Notes under the pieces: model-generated
Databases searched by the model: none
Told to the model about the DNA's origin: nothing
The model's input: the letters and a program-made list of their open reading frames with translations, nothing else
Assembly: GCA_049318625.1 (NCBI GenBank)
Contig: JBMOGA010000013.1
Span: forward strand, 1-64,000
DNA length: 64,000 bases
Origin: JBMOGA01 sp049318625
Lineage (GTDB): Bacteria > Pseudomonadota > Alphaproteobacteria > Rhizobiales > Hyphomicrobiaceae
Direction: 5' to 3'
Program-made: the position numbers and the translations under genes
Shown here: in pieces, positions 30,475 through 40,357 of the stretch
Numbering within the stretch: the stretch's first letter is position 1
Layout: every line of letters begins with the position of its first letter

Positions 30475-30812
30475 GTTTTCTCTCCGACTACGCTAATGGA
30501 ACCACTCGTGTCGCTCTGCCGACCGACCACCGATCGCTGCGAACGAGGCCAAAGATACGCCCGATGCTTTGAATAATCGGCGAAAACGCGGAGGGTTTGA
30601 CCCTTTCCATCCGTCCCAATTTGACATCGGATCGAATATTTTTTGTCCCGCGCCCGGCGCGCCGTGGTTCCATTGAGATGTAAGCAGATCAAGAACGGCC
30701 GGCGTGGCAGGAAGCGGCACGACCGTTAAGGGATTGTTGACCACACCCCCCCATGCTGGCGCTCGCAGGAGCATCGAGGCATCGGATGACGACACGTAGA
30801 GGACCCGCGCGC
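30475..30812. promoter_or_regulatory. divergent regulatory region between flp and the pil-N-terminal-domain gene
   Basis: This 338-base gap contains the promoters for the leftward pilin/cpa genes and for the rightward gene at 30813. It is richer in A/T around 30630-30645. A TTAA-N7-TTGA element is at 30726-30740. No convincing protein is encoded; several open frames on both strands have no coding character. Confidence 0.5.
30726..30740 (+). promoter_or_regulatory. candidate CtrA-type site in the pilus intergenic region
   Basis: The element reads TTAA, seven bases, TTGA, one base off the CtrA consensus and identical in its half-sites to that upstream of cpaB. It is 73 bases before the chosen ATG of the 30813 gene. 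CtrA controls pilA in Caulobacter, so the location is sensible. Confidence 0.4.
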
Positions 30813-31286
30813 ATGTCGGCTTGGCGCACCGCCGCCGCCGGGCTCGCCGGATTGCTGGTTCTGGCGGTCGCCGCCACCGCCGCCACCGCCGCAGATCTGA
30901 TCGTCACCTATGATCAGTCGCAGATCCTGAAGCTGCCGAAGCCAGCCAAAGAGATCGTCATCGGCAATGCCGTGATCGCCGACGTCGTGGTGCGCGACAA
31001 GACTTTCCTGATCGTCACCGGCAAGTCGTTCGGCATCACCAATCTCATTGCGCTCGACGAGGAGCGCAACGTCATCTCGAGTATCCGCGTCATCGTCCGT
31101 CGCGACGAGACCCGCGTCGTCAATCTCATCAAGGGCGGCAAGCGCCAGAGTTTCAATTGCACGCCCCAGTGCAACCCGTCGATCACCGTCGGCGACGACC
31201 CGGCCTATTTCGAGCAGGTCGCGAAAAGCGCGCAGGCCAAGATCAGCCTTTCAGAGAAAGACGGCGTAGACACCAATAAAGAGTAG
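30813..31286 (+). CDS. pilus assembly protein N-terminal-domain protein (secretin-associated)
   Basis: The 157-residue exported protein has a signal peptide (residues about 1-27) and one domain of the type II/III secretion pilus N-terminal type: ILKLPKPAKEIVIGNAVIADV and FGITNLIALDEERNVI. The same domain opens CpaC. Stand-alone versions are common at tad loci and probably assist the secretin. ATG 30813 with AGAGGA upstream is chosen; an in-frame ATG at 30786 is possible. A conserved C-x-P-x-C pair is found near the C-terminus (NCTPQCNPS). Confidence 0.85.
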   Translation: MSAWRTAAAGLAGLLVLAVAATAATAADLIVTYDQSQILKLPKPAKEIVIGNAVIADVVVRDKTFLIVTGKSFGITNLIALDEERNVISSIRVIVRRDETRVVNLIKGGKRQSFNCTPQCNPSITVGDDPAYFEQVAKSAQAKISLSEKDGVDTNKE

Positions 31287-31368
31287 GATTTTCAACTTCA
31301 TTGAAACGCTTGTTTAGGCGCGACACGGCAGGATCGCCCAGTTGCCACGTGCAGTCCCGGTGCCAACC

Positions 31369-31965
31369 ATGTCGCGTCCTGCCGCCCAGTCTTCGCCGCC
31401 TGAGCCGAAAGCGCGGACGCGCGCCTTCGGGCGCGATCGTCGCGGCGGTGTCGCGATCGAATTCGCCGCCGTGGCCATCCCGTTCTTCATGTTGGTGTTC
31501 GGAACCGCCGGTATCGGTCTCTATTTCCTGACATCGTTCATGATCGAGCGCGGCGTCGACCGCACCGCTCGCACCATCCGAACCTGCGCGCACGAGGCCG
31601 CCAACAACGGCGCCGGCATGACGACGCTCCAGCTGAAAGAGGCGTTCTGCGCCAATGTGCCGGGCTTCGTCGATTGCTCCGACAAGCTGCGCGTGCAACT
31701 CGTCACGGTCGGCCAGTTCAGCGCCATCGGCACCAAAGCGATGACGGCCGCCGCCTGCATCGCCGAGAGTGGTGGACTGGTCGCCGAGACCGCCAACAGC
31801 ACGGACAAGGTGACGATCGCGGCCAACGCCATCGCCCTGCTGACCGCCTGCTACCGCTACGACCTCGGCTCCGCCTTGCCGTTCCTGGATCTCGGCCGCG
31901 TACCCGGCAGCGATCAGACGTTCATCCAGGCGGCGACAGCGTTCAAGGTCGAGCCATGCGAATGA
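31369..31965 (+). CDS. TadE/TadG-like pseudopilin
   Basis: The 198-residue protein has a basic N-terminus, a processing-type motif RRGGVAIEFAAVAIPFFMLVFG (glycine then E at +5, then a long membrane helix) and a periplasmic C-terminal part with several cysteines. These features define TadE/TadF-like minor pilins that are processed by the prepilin peptidase. ATG 31369 is preferred; the frame is open to 31342. It overlaps the next TadE-like gene. Confidence 0.85.
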   Translation: MSRPAAQSSPPEPKARTRAFGRDRRGGVAIEFAAVAIPFFMLVFGTAGIGLYFLTSFMIERGVDRTARTIRTCAHEAANNGAGMTTLQLKEAFCANVPGFVDCSDKLRVQLVTVGQFSAIGTKAMTAAACIAESGGLVAETANSTDKVTIAANAIALLTACYRYDLGSALPFLDLGRVPGSDQTFIQAATAFKVEPCE

Positions 31966-32549
31966 CCCCAGCCGACCGCCGTCGGGGCACGCCGAAGCCG
32001 AAACGGTCCGGCGCCCTGCGACGCCTGTGCCGCGATACCGGCGGCCTCGCCGCCCTGGAGTTCGCGATGGTTGTGCCGTTGATGGCCCTGCTGATGCTCG
32101 GCACCCTCGAGATCAGCCAGGCTTACGTCGCCCATCGCAAGCTGGAGCGGATCACCGCCTCGGTCGCCGATCTGATCGCGCGCGAAACGTCGCCCACCGC
32201 AACCACCATCAACCAGATCCTGGACGTCGCCGAGGTCCTGATCGTCCCGTACGCGGCCGAACGGCTGTCGATCACGGCGACCTACATCACCGATACCGAC
32301 GGCAAACGGACGACCGAATGGCAGTGCTGGAACGGTATCGGCACACAGGCGCCGGCGCCGGCCGCGCTCCCGCCCGGCGTCCTGGAGACCAATGGCAAGG
32401 TGATCGTCGTCGCCGCCAGCTATCAGCACGAGACCGGCGTCACCAAACTGGTGGTGCGCGAGCCGATTGACCTGACCGAGACCTATTTCGCCAAGCTGCG
32501 CCAGCTGACGTTCACCGGACCGAAGCCCAGTGGCTCCGGCTGCAGCTGA
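31956..32549 (+). CDS. TadE-like pseudopilin
   Basis: The 197-residue protein again has a TadE-type segment, DTGGLAALEFAMVVPLMALLML, near residues 27-48, after a basic cytosolic head. The periplasmic part includes ERITASVADLIARE. Its ATG overlaps the upstream pseudopilin stop by 10 bases (a second ATG at 31962 overlaps as ATGA), so the two minor pilins are made together. There is no tadG-sized (vWA) protein in the window. Confidence 0.88.
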   Translation: MRMTPADRRRGTPKPKRSGALRRLCRDTGGLAALEFAMVVPLMALLMLGTLEISQAYVAHRKLERITASVADLIARETSPTATTINQILDVAEVLIVPYAAERLSITATYITDTDGKRTTEWQCWNGIGTQAPAPAALPPGVLETNGKVIVVAASYQHETGVTKLVVREPIDLTETYFAKLRQLTFTGPKPSGSGCS

Positions 32550-32668
32550 CCTTCCGGTTGAATTCAAGAAACCGTTGAAAGAGTTAATGCGCGCTCTGCG
32601 GAACGTTTGGGTTGTAACTTTTTGGTAAAGATGGCTCATCCTTGGCGAGCAATCCGCCGAGGCGATTC

Positions 32669-33310
32669 ATGGGCCGTCGATCTACGCACAAGCCGGAAGA
32701 GCTGAAGGATCTCATCATCCGCACGGCGTTGTCGGTGATCGAGCAGGAGGGCATCGGCGGCCTGTCGGCCCGCACCATCGCGGGCCAGATCGGCTATTCG
32801 CCGGGCACCCTCTACAACCTTTTCAAGAATCTCGATGCGCTCGTCTTCCATGTCGAGGTGCGCATCCTCGACGACCTCACCTCGCAACTCATGACGGCAC
32901 AGACCGGGGTCGCGCCGGAGGCGCGGTTGCGGCGCGTCGCCTTCGCGTACCTCGCCTTCGCCGAGGACCGACCGCGCGCCTGGAGCCTGCTGTTCGAGCA
33001 TTTCGTCGACAGCCCGGCCGCCGTACCGGGAAGCTACACCGATCGACTGGAGTTGGTCGTCAAGGTGATCGAGCATGCCATACGCTCGGGCAGCGGCAGC
33101 GAGGACAACGAGGCGCTGCAGCGGGCTGCCCGCCTAGCATTCTGCACCCTCACCGGAATTTCGGCGATGGCGGTATCGCCGAAGCTGGTTCGCATCGGCC
33201 ACGACGACGCGCAGCGCATGATCGAGCAGTTCCTGATCGAACACATGCGGTACTGGTCCGGCTTCGGCGCGGCGGACCGACACGCCGAGGACGGCTCCCA
33301 GCACCGCTGA
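32669..33310 (+). CDS. TetR/AcrR-family transcriptional regulator
   Basis: The 213-residue protein has an N-terminal helix-turn-helix domain: IIRTALSVIEQEGIGGLSARTIAGQIGYSPGTLYNLFKNLDAL is the standard TetR fold with the recognition helix around residues 40-55. The C-terminal ligand domain resembles the WHG family type. ATG 32669 with GAGG 8 bases upstream is chosen over TTG 32642. No obvious target gene adjoins it; it follows the tad locus and converges with a YdjM-like gene. Confidence 0.88.
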   Translation: MGRRSTHKPEELKDLIIRTALSVIEQEGIGGLSARTIAGQIGYSPGTLYNLFKNLDALVFHVEVRILDDLTSQLMTAQTGVAPEARLRRVAFAYLAFAEDRPRAWSLLFEHFVDSPAAVPGSYTDRLELVVKVIEHAIRSGSGSEDNEALQRAARLAFCTLTGISAMAVSPKLVRIGHDDAQRMIEQFLIEHMRYWSGFGAADRHAEDGSQHR

Positions 33311-33334
33311 AAGCCACCCCCGCCGACGCTCCGC

Positions 33335-34156
33335 TCAGGGCTTGCTGGCGGGGGCGCCCGATGTCGCGGTGTCGGGTAGCGCGCCGGTCGTCACATTGGA
33401 CGTGGTGCGTTCCTGAGCCGTCTTCGTGACGAACTTGCCGGTGATGCCGTCGAACCAGGCCTCCTGCGGCAGCAGGCGGACGCGCAACCCCTCCCACAAG
33501 CCGGGCGCCGTGATGCCCTCGACGAACGGCTTCGGCGTCGGCGCCAGCACCAGGAACAGTGCCGCGAGCGCGCCGATCGCGGCCGTCTGCCCGGGATGCT
33601 TGGCGTCGATCAGCTTGAGCGCGGTGCCGAACGAGACCTTCAGACGCCGGTCCATGACGTCGACGCTGTAGAGTTCGTCCAGGATCAGATGCGTCAGATA
33701 GCCGATCATCATGAACCCGCCGGCCAGCCAGGCGACGCCCTCGTGGCGGCCGAGCACGTGGCGGAACACCACGGCGGTCAGCAGCGCGAACATGGCGCCC
33801 GCCAGCAACGAGTGGAAGATCCCGCGGTGGTAGGAGAACCTCTGGAAAATGGCCTCGCCGCCATAGCGCACCAGCACCAGTGTGCCGAGCCACATCACCC
33901 ACAACTCGGCGATCGAATAGCGCGAGGCGTTCATGAACAGCACGCAGAACGAGAAGAAGATGGCGAGCCCCGAGAACAACGCCCGCGACGGCCGCGAGTC
34001 CTTGAGGTCGATGTCGGGCAGCACGCTGCCGAGCACGCCGGCGAGCGTCACCGCGATTAGGTTGTCCGGCGTCACCACGTTGGCGGCGACCGTCAGGGTC
34101 GCGAGGCTGCCGCTGACCAGTGTGCCAACAGCGATATGAGTGGTGAAGTTGGCCAT
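33335..34156 (-). CDS. YdjM-like membrane-bound metal-dependent hydrolase
   Basis: The 273-residue inner-membrane protein has the YdjM/YbcI-family residues: THIAVG at the N-terminus, PDIDL, HRGIFHSL and HLILDELYSVD, histidines and aspartates that could bind metal. Five or so membrane helices lie between about residues 35 and 215. The family is described as membrane-bound metal-dependent hydrolases with largely unknown substrates; E. coli YdjM is LexA-regulated. The C-terminal 40 residues are soluble and poorly conserved. A single gene. Confidence 0.85.
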   Translation of the reverse strand: MANFTTHIAVGTLVSGSLATLTVAANVVTPDNLIAVTLAGVLGSVLPDIDLKDSRPSRALFSGLAIFFSFCVLFMNASRYSIAELWVMWLGTLVLVRYGGEAIFQRFSYHRGIFHSLLAGAMFALLTAVVFRHVLGRHEGVAWLAGGFMMIGYLTHLILDELYSVDVMDRRLKVSFGTALKLIDAKHPGQTAAIGALAALFLVLAPTPKPFVEGITAPGLWEGLRVRLLPQEAWFDGITGKFVTKTAQERTTSNVTTGALPDTATSGAPASKP

Positions 34157-34491
34157 GGCGGTCCTCCGGTTCGGGCGCGGCGCGTCGAGCCCAAGGACAC
34201 CGATTCGCCGGGCGGCGGGGAGGCCGGATTGTGGAAAAGCTGGGGAGAAGGCGGGCGGCGCCGACGCTGCGGAGTGTACCGCAGCGGCCGTCCTCGGGCC
34301 GGTGCTGGGACCCCCGGGCTGTGGCAGCGGCCGTGGGCGGGACGTGGCTTGCGCCCCACCTGCGCGTCACGGGACGCTCGGCCAGCAGCCGAGGATGGCG
34401 AAGTGAAGCGTCAGGGCGGCCGGGTCCCGGACCGATCTCCAGCTGCGCTGTCGATCGTCCGGGATGACTGTGAGTTGGTGCACCGCGCCGC
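34157..34491. other. 335-base intergenic region
   Basis: This lies between two leftward genes. Several open frames exist on both strands because of the GC content, but none resembles a protein. I see no terminator or repeat that I would rely on. Confidence 0.3.
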
Positions 34492-36300
34492 TTAGTGGTT
34501 GTCGCGCGGAATACCCTTGGTCTCGGCGATCCGCTGGTACTTCACGGCAGGCTTCAGCACCATGCCGTTCGACAACTCGTCGACCATGCCGCGCTGGATC
34601 TCCTGCCACGGCGTCTGGTGATCCGGATACTTGTACCCGCCGGACGCCTTGAGCGCGGCCCGCCGCTTCTCGAGTTCGTCGGCCGAGATCAGGATATCCG
34701 CCGTGCGCTTGTTGAGATCGATCCGCACCCGGTCGCCGGTCTGAAGAAGGGCGAGCCCGCCGCCCGTCGCCGCCTCTGGCGAGGCGTTGAGGATCGACGG
34801 CGAGCCGGACGTGCCCGACTGGCGCCCGTCGCCGATGCAGGCCAAAGAGCTGATGCCCTGCTTGAGCAGATAGTCCGGCGCCCGCATGTTGACCACCTCG
34901 GCCGCGCCCGGATAGCCGACCGGGCCGGCGCCGCGCATGAACAGGATGCAGTTGGCGTCGATCTCCAGCTTCGGGTCGTCGATGCGATGGTGATAGTCCT
35001 CGGGGCCGTCGAACACGATGGCCCGGCCCTCGAACGCGTTCGGGTCCTTCGGATTCGAAAGGTAGCGGGCGCGGAACTCCTCCGAGATCACCGACGTCTT
35101 CATGATCGCGGAGTCGAACAGGTTGCCCTTGAGATTGAGGAACCCGGCATTGGCCTTCATCGGCGCGTCGTAGGATTTGATGACCGCGCGGTCCCAGGAC
35201 TGCCGTCCCTTGCAGTTCTCGACCAGCGTCTTGCCGTTGACGGTAACGGCGGCCGGATTGATCTTGCCCTTTTCGATCAGTTCGGCGACCACGGCGGGCA
35301 CACCGCCGGCGCGGTGATACTCCTCGCCGAGATACTCGCCCGCCGGCTGCAGGTTCACCAGCAGCGGGATGTCGTAGCCGAACTTCTCCCAGTCGTCGTT
35401 GTCGAGCTCCACCCCGATGTGACGCGCAATGGCGTTGACGTGGACCGGTGCGTTGGTCGACCCGCCGATCGCGGCATTGACCACGATGGCGTTCTCGAAG
35501 GCCGCCCGTGTCAGCACCTGCGAGGGGCGCAGATCCTCCCAGACCATCTCGACGATCCGCTTGCCGGTCTCGTAGGCCATCTGCTGGCGCTCGCGGTAGG
35601 GCGCCGGGATCGACGCGCAGCCCGGCAGGCTCATGCCGAGCGCCTCGGCGACCGAGTTCATGGTCGAGGCCGTGCCCATGGTGTTGCAGTGGCCGGCCGA
35701 CGGCGCCGACGAGGCCACCAGCTCGAGGAAGCCTTTGTAGTCGATCTCGCCGCGCGCCATCATCTCGCGCGCCTTCCACACGATGGTGCCTGAGCCGGTG
35801 CGCTCGCCCTTGAACCAGCCGTTCAGCATCGGCCCGCCCGACAGCACGATGGCCGGGATGTCGACGGTCGCCGCACCCATGATCTGCGACGGGGTGGTCT
35901 TGTCGCACCCGGTCGTCAGCACGACGCCGTCGATCGGATACCCGTACAGCACCTCCACCAGCGCCAGATAGGTGAGGTTGCGGTCGAGCGAGGCGGTCGG
36001 CCGCTTGCAGGTCTCCTGGATCGGGTGCAGCGGGAACTCGAAGCAGATGCCGCCGGCCTCGCGGATGCCCTCGCGCACGCGCTCGGCCAGGAAGATGTGG
36101 TGGCGATTGCAGGGGGAAAGGTCCGAGCCCGACTGAGCGAGCCCGATGATCGGCTTGCCCGACTGCAGCTCTTCCAGTGTCAGGCCGTAGTTCATGGTGC
36201 GCTCGAGATAGAGCGCGGTCATGTCGGCGTTGGCCGGGTTGTCGAACCAGGCCCGCGAGCGCAGTTTGTTCCGCTGCGCGGGCGTCGGGGTCTTGGCCAT
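34492..36300 (-). CDS. IlvD/Edd-family dehydratase, sugar-acid (pentonate) dehydratase type
   Basis: The 602-residue iron-sulfur enzyme belongs to the IlvD/Edd superfamily. Cluster or metal ligands are seen in LSPCNRHH, LTTGCDKTTPS and AGHCNTMGTAST. The motif ICFEFPLHPIQET and length near 600 fit the arabinonate/xylonate dehydratase branch rather than dihydroxy-acid dehydratase (IlvD). It would convert an aldonic acid to its 2-keto-3-deoxy form. It stands alone; no sugar transporter or aldolase adjoins it. The precise sugar acid is not assigned. Confidence 0.88.
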   Translation of the reverse strand: MAKTPTPAQRNKLRSRAWFDNPANADMTALYLERTMNYGLTLEELQSGKPIIGLAQSGSDLSPCNRHHIFLAERVREGIREAGGICFEFPLHPIQETCKRPTASLDRNLTYLALVEVLYGYPIDGVVLTTGCDKTTPSQIMGAATVDIPAIVLSGGPMLNGWFKGERTGSGTIVWKAREMMARGEIDYKGFLELVASSAPSAGHCNTMGTASTMNSVAEALGMSLPGCASIPAPYRERQQMAYETGKRIVEMVWEDLRPSQVLTRAAFENAIVVNAAIGGSTNAPVHVNAIARHIGVELDNDDWEKFGYDIPLLVNLQPAGEYLGEEYHRAGGVPAVVAELIEKGKINPAAVTVNGKTLVENCKGRQSWDRAVIKSYDAPMKANAGFLNLKGNLFDSAIMKTSVISEEFRARYLSNPKDPNAFEGRAIVFDGPEDYHHRIDDPKLEIDANCILFMRGAGPVGYPGAAEVVNMRAPDYLLKQGISSLACIGDGRQSGTSGSPSILNASPEAATGGGLALLQTGDRVRIDLNKRTADILISADELEKRRAALKASGGYKYPDHQTPWQEIQRGMVDELSNGMVLKPAVKYQRIAETKGIPRDNH

Positions 36301-36408
36301 CGGCGATCTCTCCCAGAGTTTATTTGTATGATGTCCGCCGCGAGCATAGGCGCGGCGGGAAAGCCGTCAACAGGGGGGAGCGTAGGGCAGGGGCGCGCGG
36401 GCGCTCCC

Positions 36409-37839
36409 TCAGGCCAGATCACCCCACAGGTCGTACTCGTCGGCGTGCGCGATCGTGGCCCGGACGCGCTGGCCGGGTTCGAGCTCGGTCGCGCCGTTGA
36501 GGAACACCGAGCCGTCGATGTCGGGCGCATCCCACACCGAGCGGCCGATCGCGCCTTCCTCGTCCACCTCGTCGATCAGCACGTCGATGGTCCGGCCCAC
36601 CTTTTCGGCGAGCAGAGAGGCGGAGATTGCCTGTTGCGCGGCCATGAACCGGTGCCAGCGCTCCTCTTTGACCTCCTCGGGCACCGCGCCGGCGAGATCG
36701 TTGGCCGGCGCGCCGTCGACCGGCTCGTACTTGAAGCAGCCGACGCGGTTGAGCCGCACCTCCTTCATCCAGTCGAGCAGGAACGCGAAGTCGGCCTCCG
36801 TCTCGCCGGGGAAGCCGACGATGAACGTCGAGCGGATCGCCAGGTCGGGGCACATCTCCCGCCAGCGCCGGATCCGCTCCGCAGTCTTCTCCTGCGCGGC
36901 CGGCCGGCGCATGGCCTTGAGAACGCCCGGGCTCGCGTGCTGGAACGGGATGTCGAGGTAGGGCAGGATCTTGCCCTCCGCCATCAGAGGAATGACGGCG
37001 TCGACGTGCGGATAGGGGTAGACGTAGTGCAACCGCACCCACGCGCCGAGGTTGCCGAGTTCGGTCGCGAGATCCAGGAACCGCGCCTTCACCGGCCGGC
37101 CGTGCCACGGGCTCTCCGCATACTTGATGTCGACGCCGTAGGCGCTGGTATCCTGGCTGATCACCAGGAGTTCCTTGACGCCGGCTGCCACCAGCCGCTC
37201 CGCCTCGTACAGCACCGCGGCGGCCGGCCGGCTCGCGAGATCGCCGCGGATCGCCGGAATGATGCAGAAGGTGCAGCGGTTGTTGCAGCCCTCCGAGATC
37301 TTCAGATAGGCGTAATGGCGCGGCGTGAGCCGCAGGCCTTCCGGCGGCACCAGGTCGACGAACGGGTCGTGCAGCGGCGGCACCGCATCGTGCACCGCGG
37401 CCATGACCTCCTCGTACTGGTGCGGTCCAGTAACCGCCAGCACGCCCGGATGGGTGCGGGTGATCAGGTCTTTCTCGACGCCGAGGCAGCCGGTGACGAT
37501 CACCCGGCCGTTCTCCGCGATCGCCTCGCCGATGGCGGCGAGGCTCTCCTCCTTGGCCGAGTTGAGAAACCCGCAGGTGTTGACGACGACCACGTCCGCG
37601 CCGTCGTAGTCGGGCGCGATCTGGTAGCCCTCGGCCCTGAGCTTGGTGATGATGCGCTCGCTGTCGACCAGCGCCTTCGGGCAGCCGAGCGACACGAACC
37701 CGACCTTGGGCGCGCGTTTGGCGGCGCGGCGCGCCTTGGCGGGCGCGGCCTTCACGGCGCCGGCCTTGGCGGTGCCGCTCCGGGCGGAGCGGGCACCTTT
37801 CGCCGCGGTCTTGCCGGCGGGGGTGGTCTTGCTTGGCAT
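36409..37839 (-). CDS. rimO: ribosomal protein S12 methylthiotransferase RimO
   Basis: The 476-residue radical-SAM enzyme adds a methylthio group to Asp88 of ribosomal protein S12. After an Ala/Lys/Arg-rich extension (about 1-40), the N-terminal UPF0004 domain has the conserved cysteines (GCPKA, NTCGF, GCLGV). The radical SAM motif is CNNRCTFC. A C-terminal TRAM domain (SVFLNGA ... GDLA) ends the protein. The start is uncertain: GTG 37851 adds four residues. It lies 108 bases downstream of the dehydratase gene's start. Confidence 0.95.
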   Translation of the reverse strand: MPSKTTPAGKTAAKGARSARSGTAKAGAVKAAPAKARRAAKRAPKVGFVSLGCPKALVDSERIITKLRAEGYQIAPDYDGADVVVVNTCGFLNSAKEESLAAIGEAIAENGRVIVTGCLGVEKDLITRTHPGVLAVTGPHQYEEVMAAVHDAVPPLHDPFVDLVPPEGLRLTPRHYAYLKISEGCNNRCTFCIIPAIRGDLASRPAAAVLYEAERLVAAGVKELLVISQDTSAYGVDIKYAESPWHGRPVKARFLDLATELGNLGAWVRLHYVYPYPHVDAVIPLMAEGKILPYLDIPFQHASPGVLKAMRRPAAQEKTAERIRRWREMCPDLAIRSTFIVGFPGETEADFAFLLDWMKEVRLNRVGCFKYEPVDGAPANDLAGAVPEEVKEERWHRFMAAQQAISASLLAEKVGRTIDVLIDEVDEEGAIGRSVWDAPDIDGSVFLNGATELEPGQRVRATIAHADEYDLWGDLA

Positions 37840-38390
37840 GGGGTCCGTCACTCGGGTCGCAGGGCGCAGCGGGCGTTGTAGCCGGTCGCGGCGCCATCGT
37901 CACGCCGGACCGCTCGCCCACCCTCCCGGCGAACGCACAAGCACCCCGCTCGTAATGCGTCTCTGAGGCTTGGTGCCCCTTTGCGGCCTGGTTGGTCACC
38001 AGACGTCAGGTGCGCAACACGAGAATGAATGAGTTGCCCCTGTTCCCATGGTTCCGACCTTTGCTCTCGACCCTGCCGAAGTGGGGCGCAAACATCGGAG
38101 CCGGAACAACAGACCGGTTCCGGTTTTTGATTGGATCGGCTCGACGGCCCGGAAGCACTCCCAATCCTTGGTCTCAGGGACGGATTCACAGTCTCGGTCG
38201 AAGCACCCCGCTTCTTCGGCGACCGATCAGACCCTGGGCCGGACCGATGCCGCCATCGGCACCGGCGGGCTTCGACCTCGGCGCCGATTGCAGCCGGTTG
38301 TGTACGCAGCCGCCATCCGCATCTGCGCCGTCCTGCGCGAACCGTGGTCTGCGAACCTCTGACCGGCCCTCTGACGGTGTCGATTTCCAC
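37840..38390. other. intergenic region, no gene recognised
   Basis: From about 37,975 the base composition and triplet pattern change toward more AT, continuing through the hydrolase pseudogene. Open frames on both strands (for example minus 37848-38390) have no recognisable similarity and no good start signals. I treat it as non-coding or decayed DNA. Confidence 0.35.
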
Positions 38391-40357
38391 TCACTTTTTC
38401 TGTGCTGTCACCCACGGCGCGATATGCCAATCGACCTTGATGCTCTCCGCACAGGAGTTGTCGAAGCGGCGTTTTGGATTGTCAACGAAGGCGACGCCCA
38501 TCTCGCCGACACAAGGTTGGTAGGCCACTGCCGCATGGCCGGCTTCGGGGATGAGGAAGGCTTGGGCGTTGGTCATCTTCTCGATCGCGATCTTTGCCCA
38601 ACTGGCCGGCGTCTGCACGTCGAACAGGCTGCCGAACGAAAGCGTCGGAATGCTGCTCTGCACCGTTACATGCCAATTCTCGCGTGGCTGTGCTTTGATC
38701 GGGCTGCAACCTTCGAAAAATGACTTGGCCATATTGTCGGTCAGTGCGCCGATATGTGGGTATTTGAGTTTGGCCGTGAGAGCTTTGTAACCCTCGAACG
38801 TGTTGAATGGTATGTCTTCCTGGCAAGCATAAACGTCGAGGTAGAGCCCGGATGTAAAGGGTTTGAGGCCCGTATAGGTATCGCGCCGGATAATGGCAAA
38901 CGAACCCTCGATCTCCCGCTCGCTCATGCCGACGATCAGAGCCGCGAGTCGGTCTCTCGTCCTGCCGGCAAAATGCGCGTCAATGAAGGCCTGAAGCCGT
39001 ACCTTGCTCGGCTCTGCCGTTTGCATAGTCACGTAATCTGCAAGGACGCGTTTCAATCGTTCCTGATCGCCACGCATATTCTCGGTCATGGCACCAGCGA
39101 GTTCGGAATCGAACAGGCGGGCCAGGGGGCCAAAAGCCGTGGCGCTCTCGTTGGCTTCGCGCAGCCCCTCCAAGGCGCGGGTAGAACCTTGCCTGGCGCG
39201 TTCCGCGATGGCGGCATTGTCCAGAAGTTGCTGGATCAGGGCCTTTTGTGCCGCGTCGAGTTTGGACGCCGTCTTGAGGATTTCTGCGTCGGTTGGTCTG
39301 GGCTTGTCGAAATCGACTGTGACCAGTTTTTCGACCGTCGGCATCTCCTTGCCCTGCCACAACTCGTAAATATAGGCGGGTATGAAGCCCGTGATGGAGG
39401 CCGAATCGTATTTTCCGTTCCGCGACATGACCGGAGCGAGAACGACGGGGGCCGGTACTTTCTGACCGCGAAACGTGATCTGGCCTTTGGCAGCCTTGTC
39501 GAGTGTTTCGGCGAAGATTCGCCCAAGCTCCGGGTAGGCTTCGTTGCAGGCCTTGTCTGCCGAACATTGATCGACGACGTGCTGGATCGCCTCGTCGGTC
39601 TTCATGGCGAAGGAATTGTAGAGGTTGACCCAGGATGGCGCGACGCCGTCGATGATGACAGAACGGATGTTCTGAGGGGCCACGCGCATCACCTCGAGCG
39701 CCAGCTTGGTGCCGTAGGAGATGCCGTAGATGTTGTAATCCTTGTAGCCGAGCGAGGAGACGATCAGCGGGAGATCGAGCGCATTCTGGGTTGTGTTGTA
39801 GGCTGCGAGTGGCACATTTTTCTGCACCAACTCGTCGACGCAGCGTTTCATCTGGTCCGCTGTCGGTATCGAGTCCGAGGCTCCTGCCGGTTTCGGCTTT
39901 GCGATCTCCACCACGTTTTCCGACAACGCATGCGTGCACGTCACCGACCCGCCGGAAATCCCCGCCGAGCGTTGATCATAGACCACGATATCCCGGCGGG
40001 AGCGCCAGGGGCGGAAGATCCGCTCGACGAGCGGTAGCCCTTTCACCGCGCCGCCCCCAGGCCCGCCGTGCAGATAGACGAGGGGATCGGCTTCCGGGTA
40101 TCGGGAAGTCGCTCGCAGCACAGCGAAGGCCAGAGGCAGTTTCTTCCCCCCGCCTTGCTGCGCTCTTCCGGAACTTTCACGTCACCGCAGATAATCGTGA
40201 CACCCTCGATCTCGTTCGCCGGTAGCGGCCGCGGACACGCATGAATGGCGATCGCGGCGCCCGGCCGCTGTGCGATGGCCCTCAGATCGGCGAAGGGATC
40301 GGTCGACGGCGTTCCCGACAACGAGGCGATCAAGGCGAGAATCTGGGCGGGCTCCAA
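38391..40357 (-). pseudogene. TAP-like alpha/beta hydrolase, split by a frameshift in a G run
   Basis: The main frame (38391-40121) encodes a tripeptidyl-aminopeptidase-like hydrolase: the oxyanion segment YLHGGPGGG, VYDQRSAGISGG, the nucleophile elbow NIYGISYGTKLALE and the C-terminal His region IPEAGHAAVAYQPC. The family's N-terminal piece, GVTIICGDVKVPEERSKAGG, is in the next frame (40043-40357), which has a TTG start with GAGGAG 8 bases upstream. Adding one G to the six-G run (C run at 40146-40151 on the plus strand) joins the two halves as GGKKLPLAFAVLRATSRYPEADPLVYL. It is a recent pseudogene, a phase-variable gene or a sequencing error. No clear signal peptide is seen. The region looks more AT-rich than its neighbours. 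Confidence 0.85.

Noticed and set aside
30471..30692. Small minus-strand frames upstream of flp
   Set aside because: Basic, tryptophan-containing translations without start signals; the region is better read as the pilin promoter.
36025..37881. 618-codon plus-strand frame opposite the dehydratase start and rimO
   Set aside because: Antisense frame of two unmistakable enzymes; no start signal and no homology character.
37848..38390. 180-codon minus-strand frame between rimO and the hydrolase pseudogene
   Set aside because: No recognisable domain, irregular composition and no ribosome binding site; treated as non-coding.
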